From contig CAZBQL010000029.1 of assembly GCA_964493985.1 (NCBI GenBank), positions 1 to 31,525 of the forward strand: a DNA stretch of 31,525 nt, in the 5' to 3' direction. Every line of letters begins with the position of its first letter. Position 1 is the first letter of the stretch. A program made the translations under genes and the position numbers. Below, piece after piece: positions 23,134 to 29,699 of this stretch. Below the pieces are notes generated by a model. That model had not been told where the DNA came from. It searched no databases and saw only the letters and a list, made by a program, of their open reading frames with translations. This stretch comes from MGML01 sp964493985. Lineage in GTDB: Bacteria > Chloroflexota > Dehalococcoidia > Dehalococcoidales > UBA2162.

Positions 23134-23931
23134 CTAGTTCAGAAACAGTAATTGCAAAACGACGATGACTGCCATCAATCCGACTGAACAAATCCCATGA
23201 GACCATTTCGCCTGGAAGTCCGTGCGTATTTGAAATCGTTTTACCAGCCACCTTACAGGTGAATATACTGCCGCGACGACAACAGCGATAATAGCAAAAC
23301 CGCCGATGATATTGTAACTGCGGGATACGTCCTGCTGGTTCGGACTTGCCAGAACACAAATCAACAGTGTGAGCAGCCCGTACGGAATCATACCGCCGGC
23401 AACAATACTCAGTCTCTTGAAAAAGGGAGTATCCATTGAAATACCGGCAACCGGAAAGGCAAGGCCGAACAGGGAAATACCGATCAGTATTAAAAGTATA
23501 CTGATAACGATGAGTAACGACTCAGGGAAGCCGGCGGCGATCATGCGGGCGGCGTCACTGCCGTGATCTGATAGAGTCATGATCTGTCCAATTCCTTCCT
23601 GGACACAGGCTAACGGGCCCCATAACAGCAATGGAAAGGTGAAAGGAGTCCGCTTCTTCCATAAAATGGCGAAGATCAGCAGTCCGAAAGCCACATTTGC
23701 CAGTGGTCCGGCCGCATCAGGCCAGCCAATCATACTCTCAGGGATCCCTCCCTCGATATTCATATGAGGGGAGAAAAACGGATGGATTATGACATGAATA
23801 TTTGATAGAGGAATTCCGCTCATCCGGTCGGCAACCGCATGACCGAACTCATGGATAACGTTGCCGATATTAAAGCTGAATCCGGTGGCTCCGAAGACAA
23901 GAAGTATCGACTTGATGGATCGATTTGTCAA
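23134..23931 (-). CDS. M50-like membrane metalloprotease
   Basis: A 265-aa polytopic membrane protein with the zinc motif HEFGH (H27, E28, H31) inside the first hydrophobic segment. A later PDAAGPLANV (about residues 71-80) corresponds to the GP-x-xN-type segment of M50B site-2 proteases, with D72 a possible third ligand. About six hydrophobic helices are visible. It could cleave membrane proteins, but no PDZ or CBS domain and no obvious substrate is nearby. The only early start is TTG 23931, with no ribosome site, so the N-terminus is uncertain; an ATG at 23948 is one base out of frame. Confidence 0.78.
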   Translation of the reverse strand: MTNRSIKSILLVFGATGFSFNIGNVIHEFGHAVADRMSGIPLSNIHVIIHPFFSPHMNIEGGIPESMIGWPDAAGPLANVAFGLLIFAILWKKRTPFTFPLLLWGPLACVQEGIGQIMTLSDHGSDAARMIAAGFPESLLIVISILLILIGISLFGLAFPVAGISMDTPFFKRLSIVAGGMIPYGLLTLLICVLASPNQQDVSRSYNIIGGFAIIAVVVAAVYSPVRWLVKRFQIRTDFQAKWSHGICSVGLMAVIVVLQLLFLN

Positions 23932-23959
23932 AACAGAATTTTACTCATTGTTTTCCGGT

Positions 23960-23989
23960 ATTATACAAAGGCTAATCTACACATATCAA
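23960..23989 (-). promoter_or_regulatory. Promoter of the M50-like gene
   Basis: On the reverse strand TTGATA (23984-23989) and TATAAT (23960-23965, exact) are 18 bases apart, about 29 bases before the TTG start. Confidence 0.65.
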
Positions 23990-24160
23990 ACTTAGCACAA
24001 ATAGAGCGGATGGCACCCACAGTGGTGATTTCATATTACTTGTTTCACCTTCACAGCTTCAAGTATCCACTTGTCTGCTCCGTGATGCCACTCGCTGAAG
24101 TCATAGCTGCCGTATTCCCTATTACCTGGAATCCGGCTTTTCCCATAAGGATATCGCGAG

Positions 24161-24343
24161 TTGGTACGGTTTCCCGATGATGACCTGTACGGGATAGATT
24201 TATTCGTGCTTTATATGGCAGTTATGGGAATGCGTAATAAGGAAAGCCGGCTGCACCTGGCTGATTTCTTCTATACTCGTGCCCGGGACCAGCTCGAAAG
24301 AATAGCTTATACGGGTAACATGGACTGGGAGGATGACGGATAA
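24161..24343 (+). CDS. Possible 60-aa small protein
   Basis: A frame starting at TTG 24161, nine bases after AAGGA. It encodes VRFPDDDLYGIDLFVLYMAVMGMRNKESRLHLADFFYTRARDQLERIAYTG and an acidic end (MDWEDDG). The residue pattern looks protein-like and helical, but there is no recognised family, and the start is weak. It converges on the winged-helix regulator, whose stop is 11 bases away. It may be a remnant of a longer gene. Confidence 0.35.
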   Translation: MVRFPDDDLYGIDLFVLYMAVMGMRNKESRLHLADFFYTRARDQLERIAYTGNMDWEDDG

Positions 24344-24353
24344 TCCGGGTAAA

Positions 24354-24650
24354 CTAAGAGTTTTTCGGTTTTTGCCTCGTCCTGCGTTTCCACCCCAGGA
24401 TCGTGAGTAGTTCACCGACTTCTCCGTCGGTGGATTTAATCGGAAGAGCCGGGTGTATCCTGTATTTGTTCTTTACACCCACTTTGGTCTTTGTGATATA
24501 TCCGTCTCGTTCGAGATCGAGTATTATCTTATGGGCAGTACGCTCGGTCACACCGACATCATCTCCTATCTCTCTGGCTGTTTGATCCGTTCTTTTTGCG
24601 ATAGAGGCAAGCACAAGTGCGTGGTTGGTTACAAACGTCCAATCAGACAT
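24354..24650 (-). CDS. Winged-helix transcriptional regulator
   Basis: A 98-aa protein starting at ATG 24650 with GGAGG seven to ten bases upstream. NHALVLASIAKRTDQTAREIGDDVGVTERTAHKIILDLERDGYITKTKVGVKNKYRIH is a MarR/ArsR-like winged helix-turn-helix, followed by a short C-terminal tail rich in basic residues (GWKRRTRQKPKNS). There is no ligand domain. It is transcribed away from the promoter and TACTAGAA sites at 24688-24791 and is the natural candidate to bind them. Confidence 0.85.
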   Translation of the reverse strand: MSDWTFVTNHALVLASIAKRTDQTAREIGDDVGVTERTAHKIILDLERDGYITKTKVGVKNKYRIHPALPIKSTDGEVGELLTILGWKRRTRQKPKNS

Positions 24651-24687
24651 GTACCTTTCCTCCCAAAAAAATTTATACAAAATACTA

Positions 24688-24715
24688 TTGACAAATTCTA
24701 TGTAAGTTGTATAAT
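24688..24715 (+). promoter_or_regulatory. Exact-consensus sigma-70 promoter
   Basis: TTGACA (24688-24693) and TATAAT (24710-24715) both match consensus exactly with a 16-base spacer. It points to the zinc-ribbon, zinc-finger and possibly kamA genes. Confidence 0.85.
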
Positions 24716-24727
24716 CCTGTTAAAGAT

Positions 24728-24791
24728 TACTAGAAGTATATTTCTAGTATTAAGTATCTAAAAGATAACTACAGGAAATATATTACTAGAA
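24728..24791. promoter_or_regulatory. TACTAGAA operator-like array
   Basis: TACTAGAA (24728-24735) and its inverse TTCTAGTA (24742-24749) form an inverted repeat with a 6-base centre. A third direct copy lies at 24784-24791, 56 bases from the first. A smaller palindrome TATCTAAAAGATA lies between, at 24755-24767. The array sits 12 bases after an exact-consensus -10 box, so bound protein would block transcription. Confidence 0.6.
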
Positions 24792-24897
24792 AACAACATG
24801 GATTGTCAATGGTAAATCGGGCTTATAAATAGAATAGCTACAAAATAAGTTAGATTACCTGGATAAAATAAATATAAATAAGGTGGAAAATCATACG

Positions 24898-25098
24898 GTG
24901 AAAAAAGGTTATAGCAATGTACGGTGCCCAAAATGTAACGGAAATATATTTTTCGATAGCAGCAGTGTTAGCATATCCGGACAACACGATGATGCAACAG
25001 GCTGGTGTCTGCAATGCGGGTACGTCATGTATTCAAACAGGGACAGGATTCTCGCAGAAGAACTCGCGTCTGTATCGACCGATTTAAATAATTCTTAA
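24898..25098 (+). CDS. Zinc-ribbon small protein
   Basis: A 66-aa protein. GTG 24898 is chosen because AAGGTGG lies 11 bases upstream; GTG 24883 falls inside that ribosome site. Two CxxC knuckles, CPKC and CLQC, are separated by about 28 residues, a treble-clef or zinc-ribbon spacing. The rest is a short helical tail. Such proteins may bind DNA or RNA, or act as protein adaptors. It is the first gene behind the consensus promoter and operator-like array, 11 bases before the C2H2 gene. Confidence 0.75.
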   Translation: MKKGYSNVRCPKCNGNIFFDSSSVSISGQHDDATGWCLQCGYVMYSNRDRILAEELASVSTDLNNS

Positions 25099-25109
25099 AA
25101 GGTGAAATG

Positions 25110-25274
25110 ATGAATTTCTTTAAGAAGAAGGAAAAACCGGTAGCAACGGAACACCGATGCCCTGCCGAGGGATGTACCTATACTACAATGGAATTATCCG
25201 ATATGAAGAAACATGTTGAATGGAAACATCCGGAGTTGGCGCAAAAAAGTGAAACTGCCGAAAGCATCAAATAA
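25110..25274 (+). CDS. C2H2 zinc-finger microprotein
   Basis: A 54-aa protein starting at ATG 25110 after AAAAGGTGA. It contains one classical-type finger, C17-x4-C22-x12-H35-x4-H40 (CPAEGCTYTTMELSDMKKHVEWKH), with a basic N-terminal arm (FFKKKEKP). Single C2H2 fingers are rare in bacteria; the known example is the Ros/MucR group, which is longer and has different spacing, so this is not a Ros homologue by eye. It could bind DNA or another protein. Encoded directly after the zinc-ribbon gene. Confidence 0.75.
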   Translation: MNFFKKKEKPVATEHRCPAEGCTYTTMELSDMKKHVEWKHPELAQKSETAESIK

Positions 25275-25344
25275 CTACTTGAATCGGCTTTGATTTTTGG
25301 TTTTACCGGGAACAAAGTGTTTTGGATGAAAAGGACAACTATAT

Positions 25345-25719
25345 ATGGGGATGCATCTGCACATGCGACATCATAGTGAAGTGAAACGATTACCGAAGCC
25401 GATTCATGAGTATATGAAAAAGAGATTTATGTTGTCGGACTCATATTTGAGGATGCTGAGATGCCTTGAATATGAGGGGATGGTAGGAGAAAAGCAGGTT
25501 AGACGCTTCAGTATCTTTGGAATAAATGAATCGGATAAATCTGTAGCGATAAAAACAAAAATTGATCTTGACAACAATCCTGAACTACTCCTGTTTGAGG
25601 GGTATATTGATAATGTCGGAAAAGCATACGCAGCTGACCGGAGAGCACCGAAAACCGGGAAAAAATCGTCAGCTCAAAAAACTGGCAACCCTATAACTAC
25701 GTTCGGGGTGAAACATTGA
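25345..25719 (+). CDS. Hypothetical basic protein
   Basis: A 124-aa protein starting at ATG 25345, with AAAAGGA ten bases upstream. It is rich in His near the start (MGMHLHMRHHSE) and in Lys/Arg throughout; the centre reads YMKKRFMLSDSYLRMLRCLEYEGMVGEKQVRRFSIFGINE and the tail is basic and probably disordered. The FxIFGIN and DNNPELLLFEGYID segments look like a small beta domain. No family is recognised. It is third in the run of small genes ahead of kamA. Confidence 0.6.
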   Translation: MGMHLHMRHHSEVKRLPKPIHEYMKKRFMLSDSYLRMLRCLEYEGMVGEKQVRRFSIFGINESDKSVAIKTKIDLDNNPELLLFEGYIDNVGKAYAADRRAPKTGKKSSAQKTGNPITTFGVKH

Positions 25720-25808
25720 ATGAACTGGACAGGATAGCCGCGGATGTAAGGATAGTTGAAACCAGGAAATGTAACGGTTCTGTAATATTTCCGGTGTGTA
25801 TTTTATAA
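25716..25808 (+). CDS. Possible 30-aa ORF overlapping the previous stop
   Basis: TTG 25716 overlaps the TGA of the preceding gene, with GGGTGAAA upstream, which suggests translational coupling. The product begins MNELDRIAADVRIVETRKCNGSVIFPVC. Its KCNGSVIFP resembles KCNGNIFFD of the zinc-ribbon protein at 24898, so it may be a remnant of a similar gene. Weak evidence. Confidence 0.25.
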   Translation: MNELDRIAADVRIVETRKCNGSVIFPVCIL

Positions 25809-25826
25809 CTTCTTCATTCCACACCG
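25792..25826 (+). terminator. Hairpin upstream of kamA
   Basis: CGGTGTG (25792-25798) pairs with CACACCG (25820-25826) around a 21-base AT-rich loop. No T-run follows, so read-through into kamA is likely; it may be a weak terminator. Confidence 0.35.
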
Positions 25827-25880
25827 TCTAGACTAAAATAAATTAAAAAATCGAGAAAGGATAAGGGTAATCACTGAGAG

Positions 25881-27224
25881 ATGAAAAATACGATACTTGT
25901 CGAAAACAAACCATGTTTGAAGGAGGAAGAGGAAGAACCTCCCAGTTGTAGTACTTTACAACCTGATATATCCTCGTTTACTGAAGCCGGTAGTCGCGGG
26001 CAAAGCTCAGCTCTGACTGGTCTCAAAGAATCCTGGAATGACTGGAAATGGCAATTTCGCCACCGTATCACCACGGTAGAAGAATTATCGCAGTATATAC
26101 CTCTCTCAGAAACCGAGAAAACACAACTCAAACTCGTTACTCTAAAATACCCTCTTTCGATAACTCCATACTATTTTTCGCTGATCAACCTCCTGGATCC
26201 AAATGACCCCATAAGGAAGCAGGCTATACCTTCATTTGAAGAAATAGCTTTATCGGACATGGGAGAAGAAGATCCCCTGGCTGAACATGAGGATTCGGTG
26301 GTACCTGGCCTTGTACACCGGTATCCGGACCGTGTGTTGATGGTCTTGACCAATTTGTGCCCGATGTTGTGTCGTCATTGCACCCGTAAAAGGGAATGGC
26401 GCCATGGTGTATGGGTACGAACACCGGAACAGATCGAGGCGATGCTGGATTATATCCGCAGACACAAAGAAGTAAGGGATGTTATTCTTTCCGGTGGAGA
26501 CCCGCTATCTCTGTCTACTCAGCATCTTGAAAGGGTGATATCCAGGCTCAGGCAGATCAATCACGTTGAAATAATCCGTATCGGCAGCCGGTTCCCTGTA
26601 ACTTTGCCGCAGCGTATAGATACTGAATTATGCGATATGCTGTCTGAGTACAGTCCGATATGGCTGAATACTCACTTTAACCATTACCATGAAATTACTC
26701 CGGAGTCAGCAGAAGCCTGTGATAAGTTGCTTAGAAGCGGAGTGCCGGTAAATAACCAGTCCGTATTGCTGAGGGGTGTGAATGATTCGGTTGAAGTCCA
26801 GAGGAAACTGTGTCAGGGTCTTTTGAAAATCAAAGTGCGACCGTATTATCTCTATCAGTGTGACGAGGTACAGGGCACCGAACATTTACGTACTCCGGTG
26901 GAAATCGGGCTGCAGATTATTGAAGGATTGCGTGGTCATACTTCAGGCCTGGCGGTACCGGCTTTTGTCATCGATTTACCGGAAGGCGGGGGGAAAGTAC
27001 CTTTACAACCATCGTATATACTGAAAAGAAATAAAGACGAACTCATATTGAGAAATTATGAAGGTGGCGTCTTCCGGTACCGTAATCCCCGGCCGAACGG
27101 TCATCGAAGATATTCCACTAAGACGATGATACCTGCTATAATCTCAAAGGGTAAGAGTGAGTCCGTTCCTGTACCTGTGACTGTAACCGAAGGAGATGTG
27201 GATGAGAATCGGGTTATCCTGTGA
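25881..27224 (+). CDS. KamA-family radical SAM aminomutase (lysine 2,3-aminomutase-like)
   Basis: A 447-aa PLP- and radical-SAM-dependent aminomutase. The cluster motif is CPMLCRHC (C160, C164, C167), the SAM segment is SGGDPLSL (204-211), and the PLP lysine is K372 in DLPEGGGKVP. In lysine 2,3-aminomutase two aspartates 37 residues apart bind the lysine side-chain amine; here D328 (YQCD) and D365 (VID) have exactly that spacing, and K372 is seven residues on, as in the known enzyme. A basic substrate such as lysine, giving beta-lysine, is therefore likely. Unusual is an N-terminal extension of about 50 residues with a run of Glu. It opens the operon and overlaps the next gene. Confidence 0.92.
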   Translation: MKNTILVENKPCLKEEEEEPPSCSTLQPDISSFTEAGSRGQSSALTGLKESWNDWKWQFRHRITTVEELSQYIPLSETEKTQLKLVTLKYPLSITPYYFSLINLLDPNDPIRKQAIPSFEEIALSDMGEEDPLAEHEDSVVPGLVHRYPDRVLMVLTNLCPMLCRHCTRKREWRHGVWVRTPEQIEAMLDYIRRHKEVRDVILSGGDPLSLSTQHLERVISRLRQINHVEIIRIGSRFPVTLPQRIDTELCDMLSEYSPIWLNTHFNHYHEITPESAEACDKLLRSGVPVNNQSVLLRGVNDSVEVQRKLCQGLLKIKVRPYYLYQCDEVQGTEHLRTPVEIGLQIIEGLRGHTSGLAVPAFVIDLPEGGGKVPLQPSYILKRNKDELILRNYEGGVFRYRNPRPNGHRRYSTKTMIPAIISKGKSESVPVPVTVTEGDVDENRVIL

Positions 27225-28206
27225 TCTTAAAAATGCATTTCGTCAAGAAACGATGGTTGCGGATGATGCACTCGAAGAGTACGATTCAGTCGAGACCATA
27301 GACATAATCAGGTCATCTCTGGAAAATCCTGGTCACACAGTCGTAATGCTGGGTGGAGGTAAGGAATTTCTTGAGAATGTAGTTGATGAAAACGTCGATA
27401 TTGTTTTTAACATCGCCGAAGGCCGAGGTACCTACCGGAGCAGGGAAGCCCAGGTACCGGCGGTACTTGAAATGCTGAACATCCCTTATTCGGGGTCTGA
27501 CCCACAGTGCCTGGCAATATGCCTTGATAAGCCGTTAACCAAGACACTGGTGAACCTCGCCGGTATAACCACTCCCAGATGGAAAGTGGTAAAAACCGAA
27601 GATCAGCTTGGCTCTCCAGATTTAAAGGAATTACCACTCCCGGCGATAGTAAAACCGGCTTATGAAGGTTCGAGTAAGGGCGTACGTGCCACATCTTTTA
27701 CTATAAATAGTGATGAAACACTTGAAGAAATATACTGTCAACTCGTTAATTACCGGCAGCCTGTTATGGTCGAAGAGTTTATAGATGGTGATGAGGTTAC
27801 CGTTGGTATTACCGGAAATTCACCTCCGGAAATACTCGGTGTGATGAGAATTTTACCCAGAGTCAAGACTGATAATTTTATTTATTCACTGGACGTAAAA
27901 AGAGACTGGGAAAGACTGGTAGACTATGAATGCCCGGCTCATCTTGACGAAAAAGTATTGCTGCATATCAGAGAAAACAGTTTGAAAATCTTTGAAGTAC
28001 TCGGGTGTCGTGACTTTGCACGGATCGATTTCAGGATTAGTAAGAATGGGACTCCGTATTTCATTGAGATTAATCCTCTGCCGGGGCTTGGAACCTACAG
28101 CGACCTGGTAATTATGGCCTTGAAACTGGGCTGGACTCACCAGGGACTTATAACGACCGTATTCAATGCGGCACTCAGCAGATATCCGCAGTACGTATGC
28201 ACATAA
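27202..28206 (+). CDS. ATP-grasp ligase 1 (D-Ala-D-Ala ligase-like)
   Basis: I chose ATG 27202 (334 aa), six bases after GAAGGAG; ATG 27196 abuts that site. It overlaps kamA by 23 bases. The N-terminal lobe has the Ddl-like VDIVFNIAEGRG-SREAQVPAVLEMLNIPYSGSDP. The ATP lobe has LPAIVKPAYEGSSKGV and VMVEEFIDGDEVTVGITG, and the C-terminal metal site is ARIDFRISKNGTPYFIEINPLPGLG. All core ATP-grasp elements are present, so it should make an amide or peptide bond via an acyl phosphate. It differs from cell-wall Ddl in its opening (RIGLSCDLKNAFRQE), and its operon partners argue against a wall role. Substrate unknown. Confidence 0.9.
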   Translation: MRIGLSCDLKNAFRQETMVADDALEEYDSVETIDIIRSSLENPGHTVVMLGGGKEFLENVVDENVDIVFNIAEGRGTYRSREAQVPAVLEMLNIPYSGSDPQCLAICLDKPLTKTLVNLAGITTPRWKVVKTEDQLGSPDLKELPLPAIVKPAYEGSSKGVRATSFTINSDETLEEIYCQLVNYRQPVMVEEFIDGDEVTVGITGNSPPEILGVMRILPRVKTDNFIYSLDVKRDWERLVDYECPAHLDEKVLLHIRENSLKIFEVLGCRDFARIDFRISKNGTPYFIEINPLPGLGTYSDLVIMALKLGWTHQGLITTVFNAALSRYPQYVCT

Positions 28207-29189
28207 CCATTGTCTATAATAAACCTGCTTCTTCCTACTACTCCGGAGCCGGCGAAGAGGAAGCTGTAAAGGGCGTAGTAACTGAGGCGGCAGCGGTAAA
28301 AAAGGCTTTACATGAATCAGGATACCAGGTTGCCTGTATTCCTCTTTCGCTACCGTTCGAGGAAGCCGGAGAAATCCTTGGTAAACTGAAAACCGACCTG
28401 GTGTTTAATCTTTTTGAAGGGTTTCCAGGATATCCGGAAACGGAAGCCGATATCTGCCAGGTTTTAACCGATCTCGGTATATCATATACCGGTTGCCCTC
28501 CGCAGGCTTTGAGGCTGGCTTTAAATAAAGCTGAAACCAAAGCACTTCTTAAGTCAGGAGGAATTAATACACCGGATTTTCAGCTACTGGCTCCAGGAAC
28601 TCTCACTGATTTTAATCTGAAATTTCCCTGTATTATCAAACCTAACTCAGAAGATGCCAGCCACGGAATAACCAAAGACAGCGTTCTCAGTGATTTTAAA
28701 GAATTGGAAACACAGATCAGGAAGGTGGCGATGCAATACCGGACCGGTGAAGCGTTGGTTGAAGAATATATCGACGGACGTGAGTTCAATACCACAATAA
28801 CCGGGAACAACGGAAAACAGGCGCTGGCGATATCGGAAATAGAGTTTTCCCTGCCGCCCGGATTACCTTCCATTATTACATATGCTGGCAAATGGGAGGT
28901 TGAGAGTCAGTATTATAAGGGTACGAAGCCTGTCTGCCCGGCTCAGGTAACTGAAAACGAAAAGCAGAGGATTATCAAAACGGCTGAAAAAGCCTGTACT
29001 GTCACAGGATGTCGTGGATATGCCAGAGTGGATATGCGCATGGACGGGCAGGGAACGATATATGTTCTGGAAGTAAATCCCAATCCGGATATTTCACCGG
29101 ACTCAGGAGCTGCGCTTCAAGCAACAACGGCTGGAATGAACTATACTGAATTTATCAGAAGTCTGGTTTTACTGGCTATAGAGGACTAA
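28197..29189 (+). CDS. ATP-grasp ligase 2 (D-Ala-D-Ala ligase-like)
   Basis: A 330-aa protein whose ATG lies within the end of ligase 1 (10-base overlap). It has the same fold but is clearly diverged from ligase 1: N-lobe TDLVFNLFEGFPGYPETEADICQVLTDLGISYTGCPP, ATP lobe FPCIIKPNSEDASHGI and ALVEEYIDGREFNTTITG, metal site ARVDMRMDGQGTIYVLEVNPNPDISPDSG. Two unlike ligases in one operon suggest two successive ligation steps or two acceptors. The NPNPDISPDSG ending is typical of the Ddl-like group seen outside cell-wall clusters. Product unknown. Confidence 0.9.
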   Translation: MHITIVYNKPASSYYSGAGEEEAVKGVVTEAAAVKKALHESGYQVACIPLSLPFEEAGEILGKLKTDLVFNLFEGFPGYPETEADICQVLTDLGISYTGCPPQALRLALNKAETKALLKSGGINTPDFQLLAPGTLTDFNLKFPCIIKPNSEDASHGITKDSVLSDFKELETQIRKVAMQYRTGEALVEEYIDGREFNTTITGNNGKQALAISEIEFSLPPGLPSIITYAGKWEVESQYYKGTKPVCPAQVTENEKQRIIKTAEKACTVTGCRGYARVDMRMDGQGTIYVLEVNPNPDISPDSGAALQATTAGMNYTEFIRSLVLLAIED

Positions 29190-29193
29190 AGCA

Positions 29194-29676
29194 GTGGCGG
29201 TTGATATTAGACCGATGACAGTAGAAGATAAGACTGCAATTGATGAGATATTGCAGGCAACGAGTGAATTTACTCCAACTGAGGTTAAAATTGCCCGGGA
29301 ACTTATCGATCTTTACCTGGAGTATGGTATCAGTTCAGACTATTATATCCTTGTTGCCGGGACAGACAGCAACACTCCTGCAGGTTATATATGCTTCGGC
29401 CCAACGCCACTGACCGAAGGGACCTGGGATATCTACTGGATGGCGGTTGATCCTGAAAAGAAACGGCAAGGAATAGGCAGCAGATTACTGGATGCAGCCG
29501 AGAGTAGTATAAGAAAAACTGAGGGAAGGCTTATTCTGATAGAAACATCCTCAAAACTTGATTATGACAAGACGAGGAAGTTCTATGAATCACGTGGTTA
29601 TGGAACAATAGCACGTATCCCTGATTTCTATACTCCCGGCGATGATAAAATCGTATTTCAAAAAAGGTTGGATTAA
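29194..29676 (+). CDS. GNAT N-acetyltransferase
   Basis: A 160-aa acetyl-CoA-dependent transferase starting at GTG 29194, four bases after ligase 2. The acetyl-CoA-binding motif A is IYWMAVDPEKKRQGIGSRLLDAAE, with the RxxGxG-type loop at residues 91-96; motif B is TRKFYESRGYG. In methanogens a GNAT (AblB) next to lysine 2,3-aminomutase acetylates beta-lysine to the osmolyte N-epsilon-acetyl-beta-lysine; a similar use is possible here but not shown by sequence. Confidence 0.9.
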   Translation: MAVDIRPMTVEDKTAIDEILQATSEFTPTEVKIARELIDLYLEYGISSDYYILVAGTDSNTPAGYICFGPTPLTEGTWDIYWMAVDPEKKRQGIGSRLLDAAESSIRKTEGRLILIETSSKLDYDKTRKFYESRGYGTIARIPDFYTPGDDKIVFQKRLD

Positions 29677-29699
29677 AAGAAAGGGTTATATATTAAGAA

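Noticed and set aside
22925..23137. Plus-strand frame across the tRNA
   Set aside because: It reads straight through the tRNA-Gln gene and its promoter, so it is not coding.
24049..24147. Short minus-strand frames upstream of the M50-like gene, one ending DKWILEAVKVKQVI
   Set aside because: The residue pattern is suggestive, but there is no start with a ribosome site and no recognised family. It could be a gene fragment; evidence is too thin to list.
27202..29189. The ATP-grasp pair as cell-wall D-Ala-D-Ala ligases
   Set aside because: No mur, ddl-fts or van-type neighbours are present, and the partners are an aminomutase and acetyl-transfer enzymes, so a wall role is unlikely though not excluded.
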